Shown here one piece after another: positions 9,718 through 18,642 of a stretch of 64,000 nt of DNA. The stretch comes from Stieleria marina. Its GTDB lineage: Bacteria > Planctomycetota > Planctomycetia > Pirellulales > Pirellulaceae. Made by a program: the position numbers and the translations under genes. A model generated the notes under the pieces. The model did not search any database. It saw only the letters and a program-made list of their open reading frames with translations, and had not been told where the DNA came from. How positions within the stretch are numbered: the stretch's first letter is position 1; each line of letters starts with the position of its first letter. The DNA lies in contig CP036526.1 of assembly GCA_007741555.1 (NCBI GenBank), positions 2,542,001 to 2,606,000 on the forward strand. Direction: 5' to 3'.

Positions 9718-10488
9718 ATGGCCGCTTACGACGACCTGAACACAAAACGCATTTTCACCGTCGGAATTCTTTCGATCGTAGTGACAGCGGTGACCGCTTT
9801 GGCGGTTCAAGTTGTGTACTACTCGTTGGTTTCGTGGCACGAAGTCGATTTGGCCGAAAAAAGCAGCTACCGACGGCAAAACAAAGTGCTTGCCGATCAA
9901 GCGGATCAGATTTCGCAGTACGGCATCGATGACGAAACTGGAAACGTCACGATCCCGGTTTCCGAAGCGATGCAGTTGATCGTCGCGAATAATAGTGACG
10001 ATAAGCTGGCTGCGGATAAATTGAAGGCAGAACAGGAACAGTTCGCCAAAGACAGAGCAGCGATGGAAAAAGCCAAAGAAGCAGAGGCTAAGAAAAAGGC
10101 CGAAGCTAAAAAGGCTGCTGACGCGAAAGCCGCTGCGATGAAGGCAGAAGAAGATAAGAAGGCGGCAGCGGAGAAAAAGAAGGCTGAAGAGGCCAAGAAA
10201 GCTGAAGAAGCCAAGAAAGCGGCTGAAGAGAAAATGGCAGCTGAGAAGAAAGCTGCGGACGAAAAAGCCGCAGCCGAAAAGAAGGCAGCCGAGCAGAAGA
10301 AGGCGGACGAACTGATGGAGAAGAAGGCTGCTGACGAAAAGGCGGCCAAAGAAAAAGCAGAACAGGAAAAGAAAGAAGCTGCTGAAAAGAAAGCCGAAAA
10401 GAAGAGCGAAGAAGACAAGCCCGGCGAAGCTGACAACGACGCTTCAGAAACTGAAGGCGATAAGGAAGAGGTCAAAGATGATGCCTGA
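9718..10488 (+). CDS. Small membrane protein with Ala/Lys/Glu coiled coil, ACIII accessory candidate
   Basis: The 256-residue product has a cytosolic start, one membrane helix (about 12-36), then a short conserved-looking patch 'ISQYGIDDETGNVTIPVSEAMQLIV' split around residues 65-89, and finally about 150 residues of Ala/Lys/Glu repeats like the TolA stalk, predicted as a long helix. From memory, small membrane proteins next to ACIII and cox genes in other phyla carry a similar 'YGW.D...G.V.IPI..AM.L' patch; this is inference. I chose ATG 9718 because an upstream start at 9577 would overlap actF. The stop overlaps sco by 11 nt, and the GGAAGAGG before sco lies inside this gene, so the two are coupled. 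Confidence 0.75.
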   Translation: MAAYDDLNTKRIFTVGILSIVVTAVTALAVQVVYYSLVSWHEVDLAEKSSYRRQNKVLADQADQISQYGIDDETGNVTIPVSEAMQLIVANNSDDKLAADKLKAEQEQFAKDRAAMEKAKEAEAKKKAEAKKAADAKAAAMKAEEDKKAAAEKKKAEEAKKAEEAKKAAEEKMAAEKKAADEKAAAEKKAAEQKKADELMEKKAADEKAAKEKAEQEKKEAAEKKAEKKSEEDKPGEADNDASETEGDKEEVKDDA

Positions 10489-11440
10489 TCGTACGGGGCT
10501 TTTTGCCTTGACAATCAGAACGCTTGCCACTGTCGCAGTCATGGTGACTGCTGCATCAGTCTGCAACTGCGCCATCGCACAGGATCAACTTCGCGAGGGT
10601 GCGAATGTTGAACTGAATAACACAATTCCGTTTGAACAACGTGGTGTCACGGTCGATCAAAAGCTGGGTGAAGAAGTCCCGCTCAACTTGCCTTTGAAGG
10701 ATTCGAAAGGCAACGCGGTCAAAACCGGCTACTTCATCGATGGCAAGAAGCCCACGATCATCACGCTCAACTACAGCAACTGTCCGATGCTATGCAACGT
10801 GCAGTTGAACCGACTTTGTCAGTCGCTCAATAAATTGGATTTGCAGATTGGTCGCGACTTTAACATGTTGACCGTCAGCATCGATCCAACGGAGTCGACG
10901 GAACGAATCCGCGAAACAAAACAGAAGTATGTCGATGATTTGCCGAATCAACCCGGTGCTGTCAACGGCTGGGCATTTTGCACGGCTCGGCAACCGATCA
11001 TTACGCGATTGGCCGATTCGGTTGGGTTTCGATACAAGTACGACCGCGCGAATCAGCAATACAACCACCCAGCGATGTTGTGCTACGTGTCTCCAGACGG
11101 AGTGATTTCGCGTTACTCATTGGACATCAACTTTCCGCCCGAGCAGATGAAACTTGCTTTGGTGGATGCTGGAAATGGAACGATCGGATCCAAAGTGGAT
11201 CAGTTCATATTGTGGTGCTACAGCTACGATCCCGATTCCAATTCGTACACCCCCTACGCTTGGCGAATCATGCGTCTTGGCGGAGCGGCGACGATCGGTT
11301 TGATGCTTGCTTGCTTGGCTCCATTTTGGATTGGCCGCAAGAAGGGGCCGAACAGTATCGAAGATCAAGAATCTTCCGACGACCGAGACGGTGCAACCGT
11401 GGCATCTGACCGCACAAAACCAACTAACCTATTCAATTAA
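10478..11440 (+). CDS. sco: Sco1/SenC-type copper chaperone for cytochrome oxidase
   Basis: This 320-residue protein has a signal or anchor segment (about 10-34), a thioredoxin-like domain with the copper-binding pair Cys102 and Cys106 (CPMLC) and the partner His197 (YNHPA), and a C-terminal membrane helix (about 268-286). Those three metal ligands define Sco proteins, which mature the CuA centre of oxidase subunit II, encoded directly downstream. Start may be 10478 or the adjacent ATG at 10481. It is one of the few genes of the cluster with a clear purine-rich ribosome binding site (10462-10470). Confidence 0.92.
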   Translation: MMPDRTGLFALTIRTLATVAVMVTAASVCNCAIAQDQLREGANVELNNTIPFEQRGVTVDQKLGEEVPLNLPLKDSKGNAVKTGYFIDGKKPTIITLNYSNCPMLCNVQLNRLCQSLNKLDLQIGRDFNMLTVSIDPTESTERIRETKQKYVDDLPNQPGAVNGWAFCTARQPIITRLADSVGFRYKYDRANQQYNHPAMLCYVSPDGVISRYSLDINFPPEQMKLALVDAGNGTIGSKVDQFILWCYSYDPDSNSYTPYAWRIMRLGGAATIGLMLACLAPFWIGRKKGPNSIEDQESSDDRDGATVASDRTKPTNLFN

Positions 11441-11455
11441 GCTCACCTCAATCTC

Positions 11456-12616
11456 ATGTTTGCCATGTTGCCTGGTGCCTTTTCGCTTTTAGGCGATCAA
11501 TTTAAAGACTACGCCTGGTTCCCCGAACAAGCTTCGACGTTCGCAGAAACGAACGATTGGCTGTACGGGGTGATCACGTTCATTTGCTTCCTGTTTTTCA
11601 TTCCTATCGCGGGCCTGTTGTTCTACTTTGCCATTCGCTATCGCAAGCCCAAGGGCGCGAAAGCGGAAAGCCAAGTGGCTCACAACACGAAGGTGGAATT
11701 GATCTGGTCGATCGCTCCTTCGTTCGTGTTGATCGCGTTGTTCTACTTGGGTGCTCGTGCCTACTTGGACATTCGTACCGTGCCTGAAGGCAGCTACGAA
11801 ATCGGCGTTCAAGCTTTTAAGTGGGGCTGGACCATGGATTACGGCCGTGGCACGTACAATCCGGAATTGCACTTGGTCGTCAACGAACCTACCAAGTTGA
11901 CGATGAAATCCAGCGACGTGATCCACAGTTTGTACATCCCTGCGTTTCGCGCAAAGAAAGACATTGTTCCTGGCCGCTACAACTACATGTGGTTTCAGCC
12001 GACGGTTGCGAGCGAGAAAGTCAGCGAAGAAGAGCTTGCCAAGGCGACGCAGTGGACTAAGGAAAGCGGACAGGGTTGGAACTACGAAAAGTGGCAGTTC
12101 ACGGAGCATGGTTACCGGTTTTTTGACCTGTATTGCACTGAGTACTGCGGTACCAATCACTCCGAAATGCAGACGGTCGTGGTTGTCCACGAAACGCAAG
12201 AAGAATTGGATGCTTGGATCAAAGAAGTGAGTGCTCGTGGATCTGATGTGACTCCGGAAGCTTGGGGCAAGTTGCTCTACGAACGCCGGGGATGTCAAGG
12301 TTGCCACAGTCTGGATGGATCAAAATTAAGCGGTCCATCGTACAAGGACGCCTATGGCTCTAAGCGTAAGCTGCAAACAGGTGAAGAAGTCCTGTTTGAC
12401 GAGAACTACGTCCGCGAATCGATCATCAACCCCAAAGCAAAAGTGGCCGAGGGTTATGCTCCAGTGATGCCTAGTTTCAAGGGCCAACTGAGCGACGACG
12501 ACATCTACTCGATTACCGAGTTCATCAAGACTCAGTCATCCAACACGCCGGTTGCAACGCCAGCGACGACCCAACCAGCAGCGGACGAATCGGCTGCCGG
12601 AGAAACAAAGGAATAG
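11456..12616 (+). CDS. coxB: caa3 cytochrome oxidase subunit II with fused cytochrome c
   Basis: The 386-residue chain has two membrane helices, a cupredoxin domain with the complete CuA set (a His in DVIHSLY, then Cys227, Cys231, His235 and Met238 in CTEYCGTNHSEM) and a C-terminal cytochrome c domain with CQGCH at 280-284 and a likely Met ligand in 'VMPSFKG'. The fused haem c makes this a caa3-type enzyme, which can take electrons directly from ACIII. Between the strand regions is a charged insert (about 185-210). Start may be 11456 or the ATG three codons later. Only 15 nt separate it from sco. Confidence 0.95.
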   Translation: MFAMLPGAFSLLGDQFKDYAWFPEQASTFAETNDWLYGVITFICFLFFIPIAGLLFYFAIRYRKPKGAKAESQVAHNTKVELIWSIAPSFVLIALFYLGARAYLDIRTVPEGSYEIGVQAFKWGWTMDYGRGTYNPELHLVVNEPTKLTMKSSDVIHSLYIPAFRAKKDIVPGRYNYMWFQPTVASEKVSEEELAKATQWTKESGQGWNYEKWQFTEHGYRFFDLYCTEYCGTNHSEMQTVVVVHETQEELDAWIKEVSARGSDVTPEAWGKLLYERRGCQGCHSLDGSKLSGPSYKDAYGSKRKLQTGEEVLFDENYVRESIINPKAKVAEGYAPVMPSFKGQLSDDDIYSITEFIKTQSSNTPVATPATTQPAADESAAGETKE

Positions 12617-12739
12617 AACGTTTTTCCGTCCCGCGGCGGGTCGACGTTTGTCAAACTAAATTTAAGAGCACGGCCAACGAAATGCTGGTCCTGACTAATA
12701 CGAATCCAACGCATTTGCGTTAAACCGAGGTTATTGAAC

Positions 12740-14473
12740 ATGTCTGCCGGATCCATTCCATCGGGTGCACAGATTCGCGATCCAGGGTATCCCACCCACA
12801 GCGAAAACTACTTGACCAATTCCAAGGGCATCATGTCCTGGATCTTCACGCTGGATCACAAACGCATCGGCGTGATGTATCTGATTGGTGTGACGTGCGC
12901 CTTTGCCTTCGCTGGTCTGCTTGCGCTGGCGATCCGCTTGCACTTGCTCAGCCCCGATGGGGCGATGTTCAAAGGCGAAAATGCCAACAACATCTACAAC
13001 CAGGTTTTCACCCTCCACGGGGCGGTGATGGTATTCCTGTTCATCATTCCAAGTATCCCGGCAGCACTGGGCAACTTCCTGGTGCCGGTCATGTTGGGCG
13101 CCAAAGACGTAGCGTTCCCGCGGCTGAACCTGTGCAGTTTTTACTTGTGGATGATTGGAGCAGTTTTCTTCTTGATGGCTCTACTGGGAAGTCAGCTCGA
13201 TACCGGGTGGACTTTTTACACGCCTTACAGCACGACAACCGATACGTCGGTGATCGCGGCGACGATGGGCGCATTCATTCTTGGTTTTAGTTCGATCTTC
13301 ACTGGTCTGAATTTTATAGTGACGATCAACACGATGCGGCCGCCAGGAATGACTTGGTTTCGTATGCCCCTATTTCTTTGGGCGACCTACGCGACCAGTA
13401 TCATTCAGGTTCTAGCGACGCCCGTTTTGGGCATCACGCTATTGTTGTTGATCGCCGAACGAACAATGCACATCGGGATCTTCGACCCGGAATACAATGG
13501 TGACCCAGTCACGTTCCAGCACTTTTTCTGGTTCTACAGCCACCCCGCTGTGTACATCATGATTCTGCCGGCTTTCGGCGTGATCAGTGATCTGATCAGT
13601 GTGCATAGTCACAAGCGAATCTTTGGCTATCGCTTCATCGCGTACTCGTCGATCGCAATTGCATTGCTGGGATTCCTGGTTTGGGGACACCACATGTTCA
13701 CTGCGGGCATGAGCTCGCTGACGACGATCATTTTTAGTGCTTTGACATTTACTGTTTCAGTGCCATCAGCGATCAAAGTGTTCAACTGGTTGGCCACGAT
13801 GTACAAGGGTTCGATTAGCCTGACGACGCCGATGTGCTATGCGATTTCGTTCATCTTCTTGTTCACGATTGGCGGTCTGACCGGACTTCACTTGGGAACA
13901 CTTGCAACCGACTTGCACTTGCACGATACCTATTTCGTCGTCGCTCACTTCCACTACGTGATGGTCGGTGGGACCTTAGTGGCATTTATTGGTGGTGTCT
14001 TCCACTGGTGGCCAAAGATGTTCGGCAAGATGTACAGCGAACTTTTCGGTCGCTTGTCCTGCCTGATCGTCTTCCTTGGATTCAACCTGACGTTCCTACC
14101 ACAGTTTGTGCTGGGTAGCCGCGGGATGCCCCGTCGTTACGCCACATACGACCCCGAATTCCAAAGCTTGCACGTCATGAGTACTTACGGTGCTCTCCTG
14201 TTGGGCGTGGGGCTGACAGTGGCATTGTTCACTTTGCTGTACTCCCTGATCTGGGGCAAAAGAGCGCCTGCGAATCCATGGGGTGGAGCAACATTGGAGT
14301 GGCACTGCACGAGTCCTCCGCCATTTTACAACTTTGAACGAGCACCCTCGGTTGGCGATCCCTACGAGTTCGGCAACGTGGAGTGGGACAGCGAAGACGA
14401 ACGCTATGTCAGCACGGAACCCGAACGAAAACTTGTTCCCGATGAACAACCGTCCGAAGTGCCTGCTCACTAG
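12740..14473 (+). CDS. coxA: caa3 cytochrome oxidase subunit I, A2 type
   Basis: This 577-residue, twelve-helix subunit holds haem a and the haem a3/CuB centre. The haem a ligand region is 'TLHGAVMVF', the CuB site is His268 with cross-linking Tyr272 in 'YSHPAVYIM', then 'WGHHMFTAG', and the haem ligands in 'HFHYVMVGG'. The proton-channel Glu of the common HPEVY motif is replaced by Ala, while Tyr-Ser precedes the His. That YS pattern defines A2 oxidases such as those of Rhodothermus and Thermus. I prefer ATG 12740, preceded by a weak CGAGG, over an in-frame TTG at 12734. A long palindrome follows the stop. Confidence 0.95.
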   Translation: MSAGSIPSGAQIRDPGYPTHSENYLTNSKGIMSWIFTLDHKRIGVMYLIGVTCAFAFAGLLALAIRLHLLSPDGAMFKGENANNIYNQVFTLHGAVMVFLFIIPSIPAALGNFLVPVMLGAKDVAFPRLNLCSFYLWMIGAVFFLMALLGSQLDTGWTFYTPYSTTTDTSVIAATMGAFILGFSSIFTGLNFIVTINTMRPPGMTWFRMPLFLWATYATSIIQVLATPVLGITLLLLIAERTMHIGIFDPEYNGDPVTFQHFFWFYSHPAVYIMILPAFGVISDLISVHSHKRIFGYRFIAYSSIAIALLGFLVWGHHMFTAGMSSLTTIIFSALTFTVSVPSAIKVFNWLATMYKGSISLTTPMCYAISFIFLFTIGGLTGLHLGTLATDLHLHDTYFVVAHFHYVMVGGTLVAFIGGVFHWWPKMFGKMYSELFGRLSCLIVFLGFNLTFLPQFVLGSRGMPRRYATYDPEFQSLHVMSTYGALLLGVGLTVALFTLLYSLIWGKRAPANPWGGATLEWHCTSPPPFYNFERAPSVGDPYEFGNVEWDSEDERYVSTEPERKLVPDEQPSEVPAH

Positions 14474-14491
14474 GCTCATCCACCGGCACGC

Positions 14492-14524
14492 CCGGCAATC
14501 GCTTTCGACGAAAACGATTGCCGG
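14492..14524 (+). promoter_or_regulatory. 33-nt nearly perfect palindrome between coxA and coxC
   Basis: Arms CCGGCAATCG (14492-14501) and CGATTGCCGG (14515-14524) pair perfectly. The loop itself folds again (TTTCG 14503-14507 with CGAAA 14509-14513). It begins 18 nt after the coxA stop and is the strongest stem in the cluster, but lacks a U-tract. It could protect or process the coxBA segment or reduce read-through into coxC. Confidence 0.65.
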
Positions 14525-14607
14525 TTAAGATCTCGCCGCCGATGGCAGTGGGATTTTTCAATTTCCAAAAGACTTTTCAATTCCGTTAACAACCGACGTT
14601 CACGACT

Positions 14608-15816
14608 ATGGCTGGCGAAGAAACGAATTCGGGTGGTGATCACGATCACGATCACGACCACGACCACCCGCCGTTTTTGGCGCACCACTTTGACACTCCC
14701 GAGCAACAGTTCGACAGTGGCAAGCTGGGTATTTGGTTGTTCCTCGTTACCGAGATTTTGTTTTTCGGCGGGATGTTTTGCGCCTATGCAATCTTTCGGA
14801 TGTTGCGTCCAGAGGTTTTCGAGGGCTGCAGTCAGTTTTTGAATACCAAGCTTGGTGCCATCAACACGGGCGTTCTGCTTTTCAGTTCGCTAACGATGGC
14901 ATGGGCCGTTCGCTGTTCGCAGACAGAAGAGCACAAGAAGCTGACCGGCATGCTGGCCGCGACGCTTTCGTGTGCAATGATCTTTTTGGGTGTTAAAGCG
15001 ATCGAGTACTCGCATAAGTGGCACATGGGATTGTTGCCCGCGGGCTTGTTCTCGTACGACCCGAACCATCCACATCATGAAGGCGGTCCGAACTATCTGT
15101 TATGGATCTGTATGCCCTTCATCTTGATCGCGATTGGAACCATTCTCTGGTTAGTGATCTCGCTGATCCGAGGAAATAAGTTCCACATTGCGTGTGCGAA
15201 ACCGCTCACGGTCGTGGCTTTAAGCTTCTTTGCTGGTGTCGGTCTGGGGACCTACCTGGAGAGTGGCGGATCGGAGTCGCATGCAGTCGCTGGTGCACAT
15301 GCTGATGGTGACCATGCTAGCGGTGAACACGCTGGCGATGACGCACACGATCACGATGGTGATCATGCTGATCACGACCACGCCCATTCATCGGCTGCTC
15401 AGTTGGCGATGGAAGATTCGGGTGACTTAGATGTGCTGGAGCACTTGGCATCGGACGCCACCAACACCGGTTTGAAAGACGACGTGGCGGCTCGCGTACG
15501 GCAGTCCGAAGAAGCGTCCGGTTCGTTTGCGTACAACACATCGGATGACGCTGCCAACACCATCAACGACGTCGAACGCGAATTCCTGACTCCAAGTCGT
15601 GCCGGTGTGTTCTTTAGTATTTACTACTGTATGACGGGCGTGCACGCGATTCACATTTTGGCGGGTATCGCCGTACTGGTGTGGTTGCTGATTCGTTCGG
15701 TTCGTCAAGATTTCAACCGCCAGTACTTCGGCCCCGTTGATTACGTCGGACTCTACTGGCACTTGGTCGACCTCATTTGGATCTACCTGTTCCCGCTGCT
15801 CTACCTGATTCGATAA
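14608..15816 (+). CDS. coxC: Cytochrome oxidase subunit III with large His/Asp-rich insert
   Basis: The product (402 residues) is a seven-helix subunit III, recognised by 'GIWLFLVTEILFFGGMF', 'GPNYLLWICMPF' and the last helices with 'HLVDLIWIYLFPLLYLI'. Two parts are unusual: residues 11-20 alternate Asp and His, and the loop after helix 5 (about 218-330) is expanded to more than 110 residues, with a His/Asp/Gly-rich first half (231-260) and an acidic second half. Typical subunit III proteins have about 200-290 residues. The insert keeps the frame and helices on both sides, so it is a real extension rather than a frameshift. A metal-buffering role is only a guess. Confidence 0.92.
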   Translation: MAGEETNSGGDHDHDHDHDHPPFLAHHFDTPEQQFDSGKLGIWLFLVTEILFFGGMFCAYAIFRMLRPEVFEGCSQFLNTKLGAINTGVLLFSSLTMAWAVRCSQTEEHKKLTGMLAATLSCAMIFLGVKAIEYSHKWHMGLLPAGLFSYDPNHPHHEGGPNYLLWICMPFILIAIGTILWLVISLIRGNKFHIACAKPLTVVALSFFAGVGLGTYLESGGSESHAVAGAHADGDHASGEHAGDDAHDHDGDHADHDHAHSSAAQLAMEDSGDLDVLEHLASDATNTGLKDDVAARVRQSEEASGSFAYNTSDDAANTINDVEREFLTPSRAGVFFSIYYCMTGVHAIHILAGIAVLVWLLIRSVRQDFNRQYFGPVDYVGLYWHLVDLIWIYLFPLLYLIR

Positions 15817-15867
15817 CGCCTCGCGGCAACAAAACTTCAGCTCACCGAATACATCGGTCAACAAAAT

Positions 15868-16257
15868 ATGTCTGATCACTCCACCGATTCACATGGCGAC
15901 GGTCATGATTTCGCACATCCGATGCCAGTGCCTATGTTGCTGGCTGTTTTTGGTGCACTAACGGTTCTAACCATCATCACGGTGGGCCAAGCCAGCTTTG
16001 ATTTTGGAAGCTACGATGTTTTGATTGTCATGTTTATTGCGACGATCAAGGCGACATTGGTGGGTGCGTTCTTTATGCACTTGGCTCATGACAAGCCGTT
16101 CAACATCTTTATCTTCGTCAGTTCGTTTGTGTTCGTCGGCCTGTTCATCATCTTTACGCTGAGCGACAGCCAGATGACGTCCAAGGATTTTATCCCCGTC
16201 GACGACGCAGTGCCGATTTCGGCACCTGCTGAACCGTCGTCGGTGCCAGCGGTATAG
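15868..16257 (+). CDS. coxD: Cytochrome oxidase subunit IV (bacterial small subunit)
   Basis: A 129-residue protein with three membrane helices and a His/Asp-rich N-terminus. The segment 'ATIKATLVGAFFMHLAHDK' is the conserved part of bacterial oxidase subunit IV. This subunit sits at the membrane periphery of the oxidase and helps assembly. It is the last gene of the respiratory cluster; a small 5-bp hairpin (15844-15858) lies just before it. The next gene begins 8 nt after its stop and is unrelated by function. Confidence 0.85.
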   Translation: MSDHSTDSHGDGHDFAHPMPVPMLLAVFGALTVLTIITVGQASFDFGSYDVLIVMFIATIKATLVGAFFMHLAHDKPFNIFIFVSSFVFVGLFIIFTLSDSQMTSKDFIPVDDAVPISAPAEPSSVPAV

Positions 16258-16265
16258 TTGGCGTA

Positions 16266-16715
16266 ATGGAGTTTCCGATTCGACCGGTTTCGTCCAGCGA
16301 CCATGCTGAATGGTTGCTGCTTTGGAACGACTATCTAGCGTTTTATAACGAAGGCATCGCGCCAGCTACGACGGCAAACACCTGGAAGAAATTTCATAAT
16401 CCAGGCGGCCACGATTGTTTGGTTGCGATCGAAGCCAGTTCGCTCAAGGTGATTGGTTTTGTCACCTACCTCTTTCATCCCAGCACGTGGACGGACACAG
16501 GCTACTGCTATTTGGAAGACCTTTTTGTAGCGGAGTTGTTTCGGAAATCGGGCGCCGGTACTTCGTTGATCAAAGCGGTTGCCGGTGTGGCGCGGCAGCG
16601 GAAAGTGAGTCGCGTGTATTGGTACACGGACGATGCCAACGAGGTCGCCAAGAATTTGTATCGCAAAGTCGGGCAACAGTCCGATTCGGTCCAGTTCCGC
16701 ATCGCCACACGTTAG
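16266..16715 (+). CDS. GNAT-family N-acetyltransferase
   Basis: The 149-residue chain spans one GNAT fold. The acetyl-CoA loop is visible as 'FRKSGAGTSLIKAV' (R-x-x-G-x-G/A pattern), preceded by the beta-strand 'CYLEDLFVAE' and followed by 'ARQRKVSRVYWYTDDANEVAKNLYRKVG', the usual end of the domain. It would transfer an acetyl group to an amine; the substrate cannot be deduced. It follows coxD by 8 nt, so it may be co-transcribed by read-through. Confidence 0.85.
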   Translation: MEFPIRPVSSSDHAEWLLLWNDYLAFYNEGIAPATTANTWKKFHNPGGHDCLVAIEASSLKVIGFVTYLFHPSTWTDTGYCYLEDLFVAELFRKSGAGTSLIKAVAGVARQRKVSRVYWYTDDANEVAKNLYRKVGQQSDSVQFRIATR

Positions 16716-16965
16716 ACTTTGCCGCTCGCCAGTGGATTTCGCTCCACGCGTCGCGGGAGCTCCGCACTGCGTTGAGGATCGTTTCTGCGGGGATTCCTTG
16801 CTTGCTCCTCGCTGCCAATTGGTCTGCAGATTGCTTTGACTTGTGTATCGGTTTGCAGCGAATGACCGGGAGTTCACCCGGCGCTGTCGATCTCTGACAT
16901 AATGGGAGGCTCACCATGCCGGCGCTGGTGCGACGTTTTCTTCTTGCCTCTTCGAACCCAGTGCT

Positions 16966-18432
16966 ATGCCTGACACCCTTTGTGCGATGCGGACGACGCT
17001 GTTTGTCCTTGCTCTTTCGTTCGTGCCTGTTTGGGCGGTCGTTGGACAAGAACGCCCTAACATCGTGCTGGTAATGGCGGATGATCAAGGCTGGGGCCAA
17101 ACGGGTTACTACAACCATCCCGTTCTGAAAACGCCGCATTTGGACGCAATGGCTTCTTCAGGAATACGGTTCGATCGTTTCTATGCCGGGGCTCCCGTCT
17201 GTTCGCCGACTCGGGGGTGTGTGCTGACAGGCCGGGCCAACGACCGCATCGGCGTGTTGTCACATGGGTACGCTCTGAGACGACAAGAAATTACGATCGC
17301 AAGTTTGTTGGCAGGTGCTGGATACGCGACGGGGCACTTCGGCAAGTGGCACCTCAATGGGATTCGTGGGCCCGGAGTGCCGGTGTTACACGGCGATACG
17401 CATCATCCCGGAAAGTTTGGATTTCAAAGTTGGCTGTCGGTTACCAATTTCTTTGATCGTGATCCGATCTTGAGCCGACGCGGGAAGTTCGAGGAGTTTG
17501 AAGGGGACTCGTCGGAAATTGTGATCGATGAAGCACTGAAGTTTATGCGTCGACAACACAAGAACCGGCAGCCGTTTTTTGCCGTGGTGTGGTATGGAAC
17601 ACCGCATGATCCGTTTAAGGCAGCGGACGACGACGCCGAAGCGTTTGCGGATCTCGATCCCGTTTCGCGTCAACACTACGGCGAATTGGTCGCGATGGAC
17701 AGGAGCATCGGTACATTGCGGTCGGGGCTTCGCGAGATGAACGTTGCTGACAACACGATCGTATGGTTTTGCAGTGACAATGGCGGACTGGCAAAGATTA
17801 AGCCCGACACGGTGGGTGGTTTGCGTGGAAACAAGGGCAGCGTTTACGAAGGCGGTTTGCGTGTTCCAGGGATCATCGAGTGGCCCGCATCGATTCAGCC
17901 TCGTACTTCGCTGTATCCAGCGAGCGTGCTGGATATCTTGCCGACTCTCTTAGATGTAACGGGCGTCGAGTACCCGGACTCAGATCGACCACTCGACGGA
18001 ATCAGTCTGACCAAATTGTTTGACGATGATTTGCGAGTTCGGCACAAACCGATTCCATTTCGTCACACCGGCAAGGCGGCTCTAGTGGACAATCGATTCA
18101 AGCTGGTGACGAATCGGTTAAACGAGGGCGGTTTTGAGTTGTACGATATAGAAAAAGATCCGAAAGAGAAGAAAAACATTTCAGAGCAGGAGCCCGTCAT
18201 CGCGCAGCGAATGAGACAGCAATTGCTTTTGTGGAGCGAATCGGTCGATCACAGTGCCGATGGCAAAGACTATCCCGAAGGTCAAGTTGATCGTAGCGAG
18301 CCGGTTTCGCGGTTTTGGATGGACATGGACGAGTACAAGCCCTTCTTTGGCCAGTGGAAGAGTCGATGGGAGTATGCTGGGCGGCTTGATCCTGAGTCAC
18401 GAAAGAAACGGAAGAGAAAGACAGCACAGTAG
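16966..18432 (+). CDS. Secreted arylsulfatase-type sulfatase
   Basis: The 488-residue protein starts with a signal peptide (about 8-27), followed by 'RPNIVLVMADDQGWG' with the metal-binding Asp pair, and the sulfatase signature CSPTRG with Cys79, the residue converted to formylglycine. The second signature 'GHFGKWH' and the C-terminal 'FELYDIEKDPKEKKN' are also present. Such enzymes remove sulfate from sulfated polysaccharides and are very numerous in marine planctomycetes. No maturase gene is nearby. The start may be 16987 (7 residues shorter), which would put Met at the signal peptide. A hairpin follows the stop at 18442-18465. Confidence 0.93.
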   Translation: MPDTLCAMRTTLFVLALSFVPVWAVVGQERPNIVLVMADDQGWGQTGYYNHPVLKTPHLDAMASSGIRFDRFYAGAPVCSPTRGCVLTGRANDRIGVLSHGYALRRQEITIASLLAGAGYATGHFGKWHLNGIRGPGVPVLHGDTHHPGKFGFQSWLSVTNFFDRDPILSRRGKFEEFEGDSSEIVIDEALKFMRRQHKNRQPFFAVVWYGTPHDPFKAADDDAEAFADLDPVSRQHYGELVAMDRSIGTLRSGLREMNVADNTIVWFCSDNGGLAKIKPDTVGGLRGNKGSVYEGGLRVPGIIEWPASIQPRTSLYPASVLDILPTLLDVTGVEYPDSDRPLDGISLTKLFDDDLRVRHKPIPFRHTGKAALVDNRFKLVTNRLNEGGFELYDIEKDPKEKKNISEQEPVIAQRMRQQLLLWSESVDHSADGKDYPEGQVDRSEPVSRFWMDMDEYKPFFGQWKSRWEYAGRLDPESRKKRKRKTAQ

Positions 18433-18441
18433 GAAGAGAAA

Positions 18442-18465
18442 GTCGGCGCGTCGCGTGCGGCCGAC
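18442..18465 (+). terminator. Hairpin after the sulfatase gene
   Basis: GTCGGC (18442-18447) pairs with GCCGAC (18460-18465) across a 12-nt loop, 10 nt after the sulfatase stop. No U-tract follows, so it is at best a weak or factor-dependent terminator. Confidence 0.3.
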
Positions 18466-18642
18466 GAATGAGAAGCTGCCGCCGCCAAGACGGCTGGGGC
18501 AGCGCCTCCAGCGAGCGACACGTGAGCTGATTGCGTCGGTTGTTTTTCAAAAGTTTGCAACGAATGCTGACCCGCCTCTGTTACTCAATGCTATTTCCGC
18601 GCCCATGGTTTTCCCTCGCAGGTTGGCGACACAAAAGATTGA

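Noticed and set aside
9906-10514. Ser/Ala/Phe-rich minus-strand frame
   Set aside because: It is the antisense image of the Ala/Lys/Glu repeats of the coiled-coil gene.
14608-15816. Frameshift or chimera in coxC because of its length
   Set aside because: The frame is continuous and both flanking helix groups are intact, so the insert is a genuine in-frame extension.
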